A stretch of DNA of 64,000 bases from Mucilaginibacter sp. L3T2-6 (GCF_030519355.1 NZ_JAUMKC010000013.1:62001-126000); one strand, 5' to 3'; positions 17,431 through 27,345 are shown, numbered from the stretch's first letter. A program made the numbers and translations. Notes: a model not told the origin generated them from the sequence alone.

Positions 17431-18708
17431 ATGGAACTTTTCCTTGTTATTGCACTGTTGGTGATTATCAGCGCGATTTATTCTTACCTCAACGCCAGGT
17501 TTTTTAAGTTACCCGGCACTATCGGTATTATCACTATTGCGATAGCGGTTTCCATAATTACTATTATTGTTGACAAGCTCGACCCGGCGATTGCGCGGTA
17601 CCTGACCATACTGGCAAAACATATTAATTTTTCAGCTACTGTTTTGAATATCATGCTGGGCTTCCTGCTTTTTGCCGGATCATTTACGTCCAATACAAAA
17701 CGATTAAGGCGCGAACTAAGGCCAGTGTTTATTCTGAGTACTTTGAGCGTTATCCTCTCCGCAGCCGCATTCGGCACCATGTTCTACTACGGTACCATGC
17801 TTTTTAATATCCACATGTCATACATGTATTGCCTGCTGTTTGGCGCCCTGATATCACCAACAGACCCGGTTGCGGTTGGCGCTATTATCCGTAATTCTAA
17901 GCTGCCTGTTAATTTGGCAACAATTATCTCCGGCGAATCGCTGTTTAATGATGGGGTGGGCCTGGTAATGTTTATCACTATGCTTGAGGCTATCCGTTCG
18001 GGTATCGATAATATTACTTTTGCGCAAACCGCCTTCCTTTTTATACGTGAAGTGTTTGGCGGGGTAATTCTCGGCCTTGGCATCGGATATATAGCGTATA
18101 GATTAATGCGGTCGGTTACTGATTTTCAAACCATAGTGCTGGTGTCACTGTCGGTAGTGATGGCGGTGTCGGTAATTGCTTCCTATCTCGAGTTTTCCAT
18201 ACCTATTGCCGTAGTGTGTGCCGGGCTGCTGGTGGGAAACCGGACCATTAATCTCGATGAAAAAGAACGGTCCCACGAGGCGCTTGAAAGATTCTGGAAG
18301 TTGATCGACGAAATGCTGAATACCATTTTGTTTGTTATGATCGGCCTGCAGATGATCAACCTGCCTTATATTACAAACTATTGGCTCACTGGTGGCATTG
18401 CTATCGTTCTGATATTAATAGCCCGCTGGCTGAGCATTATTTTACCGCTTACCTTTATGCGCCGTTCGCTTAATGTTAATTACAAAAGTATTAATATCCT
18501 TACCTGGGGAGGGGTGAGGGGCGCAATTTCAATCGCACTCGCTTTATCGCTGCCATATAGCCCCTATCGTCATGTAATACTTTGTGGTAGTTACTTTATC
18601 GTGATCTTCTCGGTTGTCGTACAAGGACTTACGTTGAACCGGTTGATTAATTTTTCTTTAAAAGACAAGGAAGACTCATCTCCGAGGCCGGCCAAAACGG
18701 AACACTAA
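17431..18708 (+). CDS. CPA1 family Na+/H+ antiporter (NhaP type)
   Basis: This inner-membrane cation/proton antiporter (425 residues) has about 12 hydrophobic segments. The conserved transport motifs are ALISPTDPVAVGAI with Asp145 and GESLFNDGVGLV with Asn173-Asp174. A late motif, TWGGVRGAISIALALSLP, is also typical of the family. An in-frame TTG at 17422 adds three residues; ATG 17431 is chosen. It probably works in sodium and pH homeostasis. No regulatory domain is fused. Confidence 0.94.
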   Translation: MELFLVIALLVIISAIYSYLNARFFKLPGTIGIITIAIAVSIITIIVDKLDPAIARYLTILAKHINFSATVLNIMLGFLLFAGSFTSNTKRLRRELRPVFILSTLSVILSAAAFGTMFYYGTMLFNIHMSYMYCLLFGALISPTDPVAVGAIIRNSKLPVNLATIISGESLFNDGVGLVMFITMLEAIRSGIDNITFAQTAFLFIREVFGGVILGLGIGYIAYRLMRSVTDFQTIVLVSLSVVMAVSVIASYLEFSIPIAVVCAGLLVGNRTINLDEKERSHEALERFWKLIDEMLNTILFVMIGLQMINLPYITNYWLTGGIAIVLILIARWLSIILPLTFMRRSLNVNYKSINILTWGGVRGAISIALALSLPYSPYRHVILCGSYFIVIFSVVVQGLTLNRLINFSLKDKEDSSPRPAKTEH

Positions 18709-18796
18709 AAGAGAACGGTGATTTTTACAGTGCGAATTTTTCTTTACCTATATTCCCGTTAAACCTCTAAATTTACCACACATCTAAAATTTAATT

Positions 18797-19585
18797 ATGA
18801 GTTTACTTTCATCATCCCGTTTTCGGTTCATGGCAATTTTAGCCATTTTGATTTGTTTAGCATCGCTCACTAAAGCAGCCGACGGCTATTATTACCAGTT
18901 GAAAATTTACCATTTCAAATCTGATGCACAGCTAAGCCGTACAGAAACCTATTTACAAAAAGCATATCTGCCGGCTTTACACCGTGCAGGCATTAAAAGC
19001 GTGGGTGTATTTAAGTCGGTTGAAAGCGATACCATGGGCAAGCGCCTGTATGTTTTCATTCCCTACAAAACTTTTGGCGATATAAAAAAGGTTGCAACTG
19101 CAGTGGCAGCAGATCGGCAATACCTAACCGATGGCAATGATTATATTAATGCGCTATATAACGACCCTACCTATACCCGTTTAGAAACTATACTTTTAAG
19201 CGCGTTTCCAAAAATGCTTTATGCCGAAGTGCCCAAGCTAACAGCGAATAAAACTGATCGGGTTTACGAACTGCGCAGTTACGAAAGCGCTACCGAGAAA
19301 CAAAATATAAATAAAGTGGGTATGTTTAACGATGGCGATGAGGTTGCTTTATTCAAAAGGCTGGGCTTTAACGCGGTGTTTTATTCGGAGGTGATAGCGG
19401 GGAGCCATATGCCCAATTTAATGTATATGGTTACCTTTAATAGCATGGCTGACCACGACAAACTGTGGAAAGATTTTGGTAACGACCCTTACTGGAAAGC
19501 ATTATCGGCAAAGCCTAAATATCAGAACAACGTATCGCATGTTGATGCTGTCTTTTTACATCCAACGGCCTATTCAGATTTTTAA
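18797..19585 (+). CDS. Secreted NIPSNAP family protein
   Basis: This protein (262 residues) has an N-terminal signal segment (about residues 8-28, ending LTKAADG). The rest matches NIPSNAP-type ferredoxin-like domains: YYQLKIYHFKS near the start and a second VYELRSYESATEKQN repeat near residue 158, with LMYMVTFNSMADHDKLWKDF near 215. Two tandem domains are therefore likely. The molecular function of NIPSNAP proteins in bacteria is poorly defined. Its stop codon overlaps the next start (TAATG), tying it to an FAD oxidoreductase. Confidence 0.88.
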   Translation: MSLLSSSRFRFMAILAILICLASLTKAADGYYYQLKIYHFKSDAQLSRTETYLQKAYLPALHRAGIKSVGVFKSVESDTMGKRLYVFIPYKTFGDIKKVATAVAADRQYLTDGNDYINALYNDPTYTRLETILLSAFPKMLYAEVPKLTANKTDRVYELRSYESATEKQNINKVGMFNDGDEVALFKRLGFNAVFYSEVIAGSHMPNLMYMVTFNSMADHDKLWKDFGNDPYWKALSAKPKYQNNVSHVDAVFLHPTAYSDF

Positions 19586-21012
19586 TGCAGGCAAAACCGG
19601 ATTATGACGCGGTAGTGGTTGGCTCCGGACCTAACGGGCTGGCGGCGGCCGTCACCCTGCAGCAAAATGGTTGGTCGGTTTTGCTGATCGAGGGCAAACC
19701 AACCATTGGCGGCGGGCTCCGTACGGCTGAACTAACTTTACCAGGTTATCTGCATGACGTTTGCTCGGCCGTTCATCCATTGGCTGCCGGCTCTCCATTT
19801 TTTGAAACGCTACCGCTAAGCAATTTTGGGCTGGAGTACATTTATCCCGAAGTAGATGCAGCCCATCCGCTTGACGGTGGGGAAGCGGGTGTACTTAAAG
19901 GTGTGGTTGCAGAAACTGCTGCACTTTTAGGAGTTGATAAAGACACTTATACTAAGCTGATGGAGCCTGTTGTGAACAACTGGCCATCCATTGCGCCGGA
20001 TGTATTGGGCCCTCTGCATTTTCCGAAGCACCCTTTTGCCATGGCAGATTTTGGGCTGTCAGCGTTAACATCGGCCCGCCACCTGGTGAAACGGTTTAGA
20101 ACAGAGGCAGCAAGAGGCCTATTCGCCGGCATGGCAGCACATTCTATTTTGCCATTAAGTCACTTAAGTACTTCGGCAATTGCGCTGGTGCTTATGGCAA
20201 ACGGTCATTTAAAGGGTTGGCCTATACCTAAAGGCGGCTCAATCCATATCGCTAATGCACTGGCGGGTTACTTTGAGTCGATTGGCGGTAAAATAGTTAC
20301 GAATTTTTATATCACCTCTTTAAAGCAATTGCCATCTTCACATGCTGTTTTGTTTGACATAACTCCACGCCAGTTGCTGCAAATCGCCGGGCACAAGTTT
20401 TCGTCTATTTACAACTGGCAGCTGCAACGGTATCGTTATGGCCCCGGTGTTTTCAAGATAGACTGGGCGCTGGGCGCCCAAATTCCTTTTACAAATACAG
20501 CTTGCCGCAAGGCAGGAACTGTTCACCTGGGCAACACTTTTGAAGAGATAGCTGCCGGCGAGCAACAAATCTGGAACGGGCAACACCCGGAAAAGCCATT
20601 TGTACTGTTAGCACAACCGACCATATCTGATCCAACCCGCGCACCGCAAGGTAAGCATGTAGCCTGGGCGTATTGCCATGTACCGAATGGCTCCGCTAAG
20701 GACATGACCGAAATCATAGAAAACCAGGTGGAACGCGCTGCCCCCGGTTTCAAGGACACTATTCTCGCCAGGAGCACAATGACAACCGCCCAAATGGAGG
20801 AATATAATCCTAATTACATCGGCGGCGATATAGTTGGCGGAGTTATTGATTTAGGCCAGCTGTTTACCCGTCCGGCGTTACGGTGGTCGCCTTACAAAAC
20901 ATCGGCAAAAGGTATGTATATCTGTTCGTCGTCAACCCCGCCTGGGGGCGGTGTGCATGGTATGTGCGGGTATCATGCGGCGCAGAAGGTAATCACAGAT
21001 TTCCGCAGGTAA
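19585..21012 (+). CDS. CrtI-like FAD-dependent oxidoreductase
   Basis: This flavoprotein of the phytoene desaturase/retinol saturase-like group (475 residues) has the FAD motif VVGSGPNGLAAAVTL at 11-25. It ends with a typical FAD-contact motif (SSSTPPGGGVHGMCGYHAA). No signal peptide is present, so it is cytoplasmic or peripheral. Members of the group oxidise or saturate isoprenoid or other polyene substrates. No carotenoid genes are adjacent, and the substrate is unknown. Translation is coupled to the NIPSNAP gene by a one-base overlap. Confidence 0.88.
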   Translation: MQAKPDYDAVVVGSGPNGLAAAVTLQQNGWSVLLIEGKPTIGGGLRTAELTLPGYLHDVCSAVHPLAAGSPFFETLPLSNFGLEYIYPEVDAAHPLDGGEAGVLKGVVAETAALLGVDKDTYTKLMEPVVNNWPSIAPDVLGPLHFPKHPFAMADFGLSALTSARHLVKRFRTEAARGLFAGMAAHSILPLSHLSTSAIALVLMANGHLKGWPIPKGGSIHIANALAGYFESIGGKIVTNFYITSLKQLPSSHAVLFDITPRQLLQIAGHKFSSIYNWQLQRYRYGPGVFKIDWALGAQIPFTNTACRKAGTVHLGNTFEEIAAGEQQIWNGQHPEKPFVLLAQPTISDPTRAPQGKHVAWAYCHVPNGSAKDMTEIIENQVERAAPGFKDTILARSTMTTAQMEEYNPNYIGGDIVGGVIDLGQLFTRPALRWSPYKTSAKGMYICSSSTPPGGGVHGMCGYHAAQKVITDFRR

Positions 21013-21171
21013 ATGCCGGAAGCAATCTGACAACTATTGTTTATTTACATCCCTGTTATAGTCTTCATCCGTTTCAAGCAAGACCTCCGTTTCTCTTATC
21101 GTTAGCCGTCTTGCCTCTTTATTTGATAGTACCAATTGTACATCATTAACAACTGTGTTTCTTGTTCGTTT

Positions 21172-21207
21172 TTTTATTTTTTGTCCGATATCGCACAAAA
21201 AATAAAA
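21172..21207. promoter_or_regulatory. 36-bp near-perfect palindrome, likely activator site
   Basis: The sequence is self-complementary around the centre CGATATCG (21186-21193), with only one mismatched pair (C21185/C21194). The core reads TGTCCGATATCGCACA and the arms continue as T-rich and A-rich sequence out to 21172 and 21207. There is no loop, so a DNA site fits better than an RNA terminator. The centre lies about 85 bp before the expected start of the sigma-54 promoter, a typical place for an NtrC-type enhancer site. The response regulator at 27460 is the natural candidate to bind it (inference). Confidence 0.7.
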
Positions 21208-21247
21208 GTAGAATAACTGTAAGTGCTTAATAATCAAACATCTGACT

Positions 21248-21265
21248 TTGGTACGGCTATTGCAA
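21248..21265 (+). promoter_or_regulatory. Sigma-54 (-24/-12) promoter of the export operon
   Basis: TTGGTACGGCTATTGCAA matches the sigma-54 consensus TTGGCACG-N4-TTGCAA with one difference in the left half and the full right half. The GG (21250-21251) and GC (21262-21263) are separated by exactly 10 nt. Transcription would begin near 21275, about 17 nt before the ATG at 21292. The operon is followed by a sigma-54 activator and its kinase, which supports the call. Confidence 0.85.
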
Positions 21266-21291
21266 ATCACTATGCAATACATAGTACTATA

Positions 21292-22539
21292 ATGGACAAG
21301 GAAATTACACAGGAAGTTACTTCACAACGAAGAAGGAAAACAATAACCATCGCTTTAATAAGCATACTTGCGCTGGTTGTTTTAATATGGCTTATACGCA
21401 CCACGCTCAAATCATCAGTAAGCAAAAATGAAATCACTACCTCCGTTGTTGAGATAGGCAATATTGAAAACACGCTTAATGCAACCGGCGAAGTTTTGCC
21501 CGAGTTTGAAGAAATTTTAACCAGCCCGATCAACGCTTCGATACAAAAAGTATCGATGGATGCTGGCAATAAAGTAAAGGCGGGACAATCAATATTGACT
21601 CTTGATAAATCGGCTACTCAGACCGATTACAACAAAATGAAATTCCAGCTGGAGTCGAAACAGAATGAGATAAAAAAACTGAAGCTTGACTTAAACAAAA
21701 GCTTTTTCGATATCCAATCGAACAATGACATTAAAAAACTGCACATAGACAATCTTACAGATGCGGTAGAAAATGCGAAACGGCTTTTTAAAGCTGGCGG
21801 GGGCACCCGTGAGGGTATAGAACAGGCGGAGCTAAACCTGAAGGTTGCCCAGCTGGAAAAAAAACAGCTGGAAAACGAGGTGCAAAATAAGCAGAAAACC
21901 ATGCAGATTGAAATAAAGGAAGCGGAAATAGCCTCCGATATTTTAAGCAGCGACCTAAGTGCCCTGCAGCGCAAGCTAAACCTGGCCAATATTGTGGCTA
22001 CCCGTGCCGGTGTAGTAACCTACGTGAATAAAAACATCGGTGCGAATGTGCGCGAAGGTGAATCGCTGGCACGTATAGCCGATTTGAGCAGTTTTAAGGT
22101 ACAGGGCAGTATATCCGACAATTATCTTGATCAACTGCACGCAGGTTTACCGGTAATTGTTATGGTAAGCGAAACGCAGCTGCGCGGTCACGTGGTGAAT
22201 GTTTCTCCATCTATTCAGAACGGTATCATATCGTTTGACATAGCATTGGACGAACGCAACAGCAAGCAACTGCGGCCGAATATGAAAGTTGACGTTTACC
22301 TGGTTACAGCGACTCATAACCATATTATGCGCGTTGCCAATGGCCCGGCATTTAAAGGCCCGGACGTGCTCGACATATTCGTAATTCACAATGGCAAGGC
22401 CGAAAGGCGGACTGTGCATGTTGGCCTGACCAATTTTGATTATGTGGAATTAAAGGACGGCGTGAAACCAGGGGATGCGGTTGTCACCTCGGATATGAAG
22501 GAATATAAAAATTCGAAAGAAATTAATGTGACTGATTGA
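21292..22539 (+). CDS. Membrane-fusion (HlyD/MacA-like) periplasmic adaptor
   Basis: This periplasmic adaptor (415 residues) links an inner-membrane ABC exporter to TolC. One transmembrane helix lies at 17-36. A lipoyl/barrel-sandwich half-motif (ATGEVLPEFEEILTSPINAS) follows. A long coiled-coil hairpin of Lys/Glu/Leu-rich sequence runs from about 115 to 230, then the second half-motif (ARAGVVTYVNKNIGANVREG in approximate form) and a beta-barrel domain. An in-frame GTG at 21223 lies upstream of the sigma-54 promoter elements, so ATG 21292 is the start. It is the first gene of the export operon. Confidence 0.92.
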   Translation: MDKEITQEVTSQRRRKTITIALISILALVVLIWLIRTTLKSSVSKNEITTSVVEIGNIENTLNATGEVLPEFEEILTSPINASIQKVSMDAGNKVKAGQSILTLDKSATQTDYNKMKFQLESKQNEIKKLKLDLNKSFFDIQSNNDIKKLHIDNLTDAVENAKRLFKAGGGTREGIEQAELNLKVAQLEKKQLENEVQNKQKTMQIEIKEAEIASDILSSDLSALQRKLNLANIVATRAGVVTYVNKNIGANVREGESLARIADLSSFKVQGSISDNYLDQLHAGLPVIVMVSETQLRGHVVNVSPSIQNGIISFDIALDERNSKQLRPNMKVDVYLVTATHNHIMRVANGPAFKGPDVLDIFVIHNGKAERRTVHVGLTNFDYVELKDGVKPGDAVVTSDMKEYKNSKEINVTD

Positions 22540-22628
22540 GTTGAATCATCTGCGATATCAGTTGCATTGTCTCAATCAGGGTTCCTTCGTTGGTGTAAGC
22601 ATCTTTAGGGAAAATCAAAAATATAGAA

Positions 22629-24083
22629 ATGAAGATATTATATATAATTCTGTTAATAGCCACCAGTACTAAAGCTTTTTGCGGTGGGAGCGACTCCACC
22701 CGGCTAACGCTGAAGGAGGCGGTGGCCCTGGCAAAGGATAATTCAATAGCTGCCAAGCAGGCGGCCACCACACGCGAAACTAAGTACTGGCAGTGGCGTA
22801 CTTTCAAATCGAATTACCAGCCACAGCTATCATTAAGTGGTAACCTGCCTGGCTATAGCAAAACCAGCACACCGGTTGTGCAGCCGGACGGAACCATTGT
22901 ATTCCAGCAAATCCACTACGATAACTCCGCAGTAACGTTAAATTTCAGTCAAAGCATTACCGCAACCGGTGCTACTATTTACGGTCAAACCAATCTGCAG
23001 CGCTTTGATGACTTCGACAGGAATTCGGTATTATACAACGGTGTGCCTTACGCTATTGGGTTTAGTCAGCCGCTGGGACAGTTCAATCAACTGAAATGGG
23101 ATAAAAAAATACAGCCATTATTGTATAACGAGAGTAAGCAGGCATATATTGAATCGCAGGAACAAATATCCGTTATGGTGACCGGCTACTTTTTTGATTT
23201 GCTGCTGGCGCAGGTAAACCTGGAAACAGCAGAATCAAATCTGGCTAACACCGAAAAAATCCTGAAAATTGCCAAACTTAAATTCGACCTGGGCAAGGTG
23301 TCGAAAAATGAGATTCTGCAGTTGCAACTGGAACAGTTGAATGCGAAGAAGGCCGCCGGTACCGCACGCCGCGATATGGAAATTGCCACCCTCAACCTGC
23401 GCGCCTACATAGGGCAGGAAGGTAATGATAAGATAGTCCTGGAAATGCCCGATACCATCACCCGGATGAGTGTAACCGCAGACAAGGTGCTTGCGGAAGC
23501 ATTTGCCAACCGCTCTGATGCGATTGCCTTTATTCGCAGGATTGCTGAAGCAAAGCGTGATGTTGCCCTTGCCCATGGTCAAACCGGGTTGACGGCAACA
23601 CTGACGGCCAATCTTGGTACTTCAAATTCTGCAAAAAATATTCCCGGTGTATATCGTAATGCACAAACTCAGCAACTGGTAGAACTGCAATTTTCGATAC
23701 CGGTGTTAGACTGGGGCCGCTCTAAAGCCAAAATTAAAACGGCAGAGGCCAATCAGAAGTTTACAGAATATTCAGTTGAGCAGGATAAGCAAACTTTTAA
23801 ACAACAGATAGTTACACAGGTGTCGTTATTTAATGTAATGAAGGATCAGCTGGCTTTAACCGCGCAGGCTGATAGCATAGCATCCGAAAAATATAAAATA
23901 GCCCGTGAACGCTACGTATTGGGCGACCTGAGTATAACTGATCTTAGCATCGCCTTCCAGGAAAATGATCAGGCTAAACGAGATTATGTACAGTCGCTCC
24001 GCGATTTCTGGAGCGCTTATTATCAGTTGCGTTACCTTTCGCTATTCGATTTTGAGAAAAATCAGAAAATAACATACAAATGA
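22629..24083 (+). CDS. TolC family outer-membrane channel
   Basis: This outer-membrane efflux protein (484 residues) is predicted to form the trimeric exit duct of the system. The signal peptide covers about residues 1-18 (STKAFCGG). The first OEP repeat starts with RLTLKEAVALAKDNS. Two long helical repeats follow, each with heptad-like sequence (LAQVNLETAESNLANTEKIL; LDWGRSKAKIKTAEANQKF). It follows the adaptor after 89 nt and precedes the ABC genes. Confidence 0.93.
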   Translation: MKILYIILLIATSTKAFCGGSDSTRLTLKEAVALAKDNSIAAKQAATTRETKYWQWRTFKSNYQPQLSLSGNLPGYSKTSTPVVQPDGTIVFQQIHYDNSAVTLNFSQSITATGATIYGQTNLQRFDDFDRNSVLYNGVPYAIGFSQPLGQFNQLKWDKKIQPLLYNESKQAYIESQEQISVMVTGYFFDLLLAQVNLETAESNLANTEKILKIAKLKFDLGKVSKNEILQLQLEQLNAKKAAGTARRDMEIATLNLRAYIGQEGNDKIVLEMPDTITRMSVTADKVLAEAFANRSDAIAFIRRIAEAKRDVALAHGQTGLTATLTANLGTSNSAKNIPGVYRNAQTQQLVELQFSIPVLDWGRSKAKIKTAEANQKFTEYSVEQDKQTFKQQIVTQVSLFNVMKDQLALTAQADSIASEKYKIARERYVLGDLSITDLSIAFQENDQAKRDYVQSLRDFWSAYYQLRYLSLFDFEKNQKITYK

Positions 24084-24182
24084 GGCAATAGCAGGAAGGT
24101 TTTAAGGAGGCGAAAACAAAAAAAAGATACAACAACATTAAAAGGAACAATAAGATAAATTCATTAAAATCACTAATTAACT

Positions 24183-24848
24183 ATGATATCGCTACAAAAC
24201 ATCGAAAAAGTGTACCGCACAAATACAGTTGAAACATTGGCACTGAACAGCATCAGCCTTGATGTGGCCAAGGGGGAATTCCTGTCGATCATGGGCCCAT
24301 CAGGTTGCGGTAAAAGCACGTTGCTGAATATTATGGGGCTGCTTGATGCGCCCTCTAAGGGCAATGTTAAAATCAGCGGCCAAACCACGGAGAAACTAAA
24401 CGATAAGCAATTAGCCAACTTCCGAAACAAAAAGCTGGGCTTTATATTTCAAAGCTACCACCTGATAAATGATCTGCAGGTGCTGGATAATGTAGAACTC
24501 CCGTTGTTGTACCGCTCTATATCCGCCAAAGAGAGAAAACAGCTGGCCACCGAGGCATTGGAAAAGGTCGGGCTCGCGAATCGTACCAGGCACTTTCCTA
24601 CCCAACTATCAGGAGGACAAAAACAACGTGTTGCCATTGCGAGGGCCATTGTTGGCAGACCGGAAATTATCCTGGCCGATGAGCCCACCGGTAACCTGGA
24701 CAGCGCCATGGGTAACGAGATTATGGACATACTGATGCAGCTGAATCAGAAGGACGGAACCACCATAGTAATGGTAACGCACGACGAAAACATGGCGCAT
24801 AAAACCCATCGCCTTGTACGGCTATTTGACGGTTCGCAGGTTCAGTAA
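24183..24848 (+). CDS. ABC transporter ATPase (MacB/LolD type)
   Basis: This cytoplasmic ATPase (221 residues) powers the two FtsX-type permeases encoded next. Walker A is GPSGCGKST at 38-46. The signature [14 protein letters not shown] and Walker [14 protein letters not shown] are intact, and an H-loop VTHDE follows. [10 protein letters not shown] is typical of the MacB/LolD/FtsE branch. In this branch the ATPase drives a mechanical push through MacA-TolC-like ducts rather than substrate passage through the membrane. Confidence 0.95.
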   Translation: MISLQNIEKVYRTNTVETLALNSISLDVAKGEFLSIMGPSGCGKSTLLNIMGLLDAPSKGNVKISGQTTEKLNDKQLANFRNKKLGFIFQSYHLINDLQVLDNVELPLLYRSISAKERKQLATEALEKVGLANRTRHFPTQLSGGQKQRVAIARAIVGRPEIILADEPTGNLDSAMGNEIMDILMQLNQKDGTTIVMVTHDENMAHKTHRLVRLFDGSQVQ

Positions 24849-24872
24849 TTCACCAAGCTAAAAATTAAAACT

Positions 24873-26108
24873 ATGCTTAAAAATTATTTCAAAATAGCCA
24901 TAGCGGTATTGAGAAGAAGAAAGTTCTTTACTTTCATCAGCTTATTCGGTATCAGTTTTACATTAAGTATACTGCTTGTACTAACCGCTTTTATTGATAA
25001 AGTTGTTGGCGATAAATACCCTGATAAAAAAAGGGACAGATCTCTATACATATCCAGAATAGCCCAGATCGGAAAGAATTCAACGCAATCAGGGCCGCCT
25101 TCATTTTATTTCCTTGACCATTATGTCCGCAGCCTTAAAGGGTTAGAAGCGCTTGGTATCTCATCAGGATTTAACGGGACGAATACCTATGTCAACAATA
25201 AAAAAATCGCAGTCAACTACAAATACACCAATGCGGATTATTGGGATATTCTTGAATATGAGTTCATTGAGGGAAAACCATTCAACAGACAGCAGGTAGC
25301 AAGTGCTGACAAGGTGACGGTGATAACTGAGGACATCAAAAAGGAATATTTTGGCGACGTACCCAGCGTAGTCGGTAAATATTTCGAAGCTGATAATGTA
25401 AAATACAAGATTATCGGCGTAATAAAGGGCGTTCCTGTCACCAGCTATATGCTTTACAGCGATATATATCTGCCTTATACCACCGAAAAGGACGCCGACT
25501 ACAAAAGCAACAAGAGTTACGGCGGCGGTTATTATGGTATCTTACTGGCAAAGTCGCCAGCTGATGCGGACAGACTGCACAACGATTATGAGCAAATGAT
25601 ACAAAGGCTGCCGGTGGAAGATAAAAAGTCGTTCGACCATGTTTACAGCCATGCTGACACTTATATTAAAGCCTATGTAGACACCGGTAATGAAAAACAA
25701 TCAGGAACTTTTATAGTGATTACAACCATTAGCATATTTGCCTTTATCCTGATGCTGCTGCCAACACTTAACCTGGTTAATATCAACATTACGCGTATCA
25801 TGGAGCGCTCCTCGGAGATTGGGGTACGAAAGGCCTTCGGGGCATCATCTAAAACATTGGTATACCAGTTCATTGTTGAAAATATTATTCTCACGCTATT
25901 AGGTGGAGTAATAGGCGTAGTGCTGGCCTTTATAGCACTGCAAATACTAAATAGCGCAAATCTTATCGCGAATCTTCAACTGACTATCAATTTTACGGTA
26001 TTGTTTATTGGAATGCTGGTATGTTTAGTGTTTGGCCTGCTTTCTGGCGTGTATCCAGCCTGGCGGATGTCGAAACTAAACGTAGTAACAGCCTTGAAAG
26101 CACAGTAA
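24873..26108 (+). CDS. ABC transporter permease (FtsX/MacB type)
   Basis: This inner-membrane permease (411 residues) has one helix near the N-terminus (about 20-42), a large periplasmic MacB-PCD-like domain (about 43-280), then three C-terminal helices. The RSSEIGVRKAFGASSKTLVYQF motif region, which couples to the ATPase, is typical; only part of it is quoted exactly. It lies 24 nt after the ATPase gene. It is a paralogue of the next gene, so the transporter is likely a heterodimer. Confidence 0.92.
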   Translation: MLKNYFKIAIAVLRRRKFFTFISLFGISFTLSILLVLTAFIDKVVGDKYPDKKRDRSLYISRIAQIGKNSTQSGPPSFYFLDHYVRSLKGLEALGISSGFNGTNTYVNNKKIAVNYKYTNADYWDILEYEFIEGKPFNRQQVASADKVTVITEDIKKEYFGDVPSVVGKYFEADNVKYKIIGVIKGVPVTSYMLYSDIYLPYTTEKDADYKSNKSYGGGYYGILLAKSPADADRLHNDYEQMIQRLPVEDKKSFDHVYSHADTYIKAYVDTGNEKQSGTFIVITTISIFAFILMLLPTLNLVNINITRIMERSSEIGVRKAFGASSKTLVYQFIVENIILTLLGGVIGVVLAFIALQILNSANLIANLQLTINFTVLFIGMLVCLVFGLLSGVYPAWRMSKLNVVTALKAQ

Positions 26109-26139
26109 TTAATTGTAAACTTATATAAATCAATATATT

Positions 26140-27321
26140 ATGTTCAAGCATTTATTTAAACTCATCTGGAATAAAAAGAAACAGAACTTTTTATTGATGT
26201 CGGAGATGTTGGTTTCGTTCCTGGTGATATTTGCAGTATTTACACTGATGGTGTATTACTACACAAATTATAAAAAGCCTATAGGGCTCGATTATGAAAA
26301 TTTGTGGCTCGTGAGCTATAATAACACCAATCCTACGAAAAGCACCGACTCGCTTAATTTATATTATGAAACGCTGCGACAGGAAATGAAAGCCATGCCC
26401 CAGGTAAAGGATGTTAGCTATTGCAGCAGCAATGTGCCGTTCTCAAATAACCAGTGGACGGGCGATGCTCACTATAAAAAAGCCAGCCCCAACACTAATT
26501 ATTATATAGCCGATGATGACTATAAAAAAGCGCTCAACCTTAAAATACTGGAAGGCAGATGGTTCGAAAAAGGTGATGCGGCTTCAAAAAATCAAGCGGT
26601 AATAATTAATGACGTCCTTAAGGAAAAATTATTTGGCAACGAGGATCCAATCGGCAAATTGATCGGTCGCGATGAAAAGAAAATGGACATGAAGGTGGTT
26701 GGCGTAATACAGAGCATTAAGACAGGGGGGGATTATTCGGTTGCGCAAGCGGGGCTTTATCAGAGGGCCGATACAGGTTCTTATCACGGCTTCGGAAGTA
26801 TGATGGTGAAGGTTTCGCCAACTGCGGATGCAGCCTTTGAAGGACGCCTTTATAAATTGCTAGCTAACTATATGAAAAACTCGCACATTGAGATAGAGCA
26901 TATGGCGAATAAAAAGAGAAGCAGCAACCTTTTTAGCCTGGTGCCGATGATCATCACGCTGATAGTCGCCTGTTTCCTGATAATTAATGTAGCGCTTGGT
27001 TTGTTCGGAGTAATGTGGTACAACATTAATAAACGCCGCGGTGAGATAGGATTAAGGCGGGCGATTGGTGCAACAGGCAAATCGGTGTCATCGCAGCTGG
27101 TTACAGAGTCTGTTATACTAGCTACTTTGTCGCTGATTGTGGGAACGTTCTTTGCAGTTCAATTTCCGCTGCTGAATGTCTTCAACCTGCAAGCCGGTAT
27201 ATACCTTGCAGCCATGGCACTGGCTATTGTATTTATTTACCTGCTGGTGCTGGTGTGCTCATTGTATCCGGGTAAACAGGCTGCGGCAATTTATCCGGCA
27301 GTGGCATTGCACGAGGAATGA
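26140..27321 (+). CDS. ABC transporter permease (FtsX/MacB type), second subunit
   Basis: This second permease subunit (393 residues) has the same four-helix plan as its neighbour: a helix at about 18-40, a periplasmic domain, and three helices after about 265. The coupling motif reads RRGEIGLRRAIGATGKSVSS. The transported substrate cannot be inferred from the sequence. Signal peptides, lipids, antibiotics or lipoproteins are all possible in this family. Confidence 0.92.
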   Translation: MFKHLFKLIWNKKKQNFLLMSEMLVSFLVIFAVFTLMVYYYTNYKKPIGLDYENLWLVSYNNTNPTKSTDSLNLYYETLRQEMKAMPQVKDVSYCSSNVPFSNNQWTGDAHYKKASPNTNYYIADDDYKKALNLKILEGRWFEKGDAASKNQAVIINDVLKEKLFGNEDPIGKLIGRDEKKMDMKVVGVIQSIKTGGDYSVAQAGLYQRADTGSYHGFGSMMVKVSPTADAAFEGRLYKLLANYMKNSHIEIEHMANKKRSSNLFSLVPMIITLIVACFLIINVALGLFGVMWYNINKRRGEIGLRRAIGATGKSVSSQLVTESVILATLSLIVGTFFAVQFPLLNVFNLQAGIYLAAMALAIVFIYLLVLVCSLYPGKQAAAIYPAVALHEE

Positions 27322-27345
27322 TGAACATTGCGGGAGAGGAAAGAT

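Noticed and set aside
21034..21282. Minus-strand open frame of 82 codons between the flavoprotein and export operon
   Set aside because: It covers the sigma-54 promoter and the palindrome, its N-terminal half looks random and cysteine/phenylalanine-rich, and no family is recognised. The charged last 35 residues look protein-like, so it is not fully excluded.
22550..22580. TTGCATTG before the tolC gene as a possible -12 element
   Set aside because: The expected GG ten bases upstream is GC. The gene is probably part of the upstream operon.
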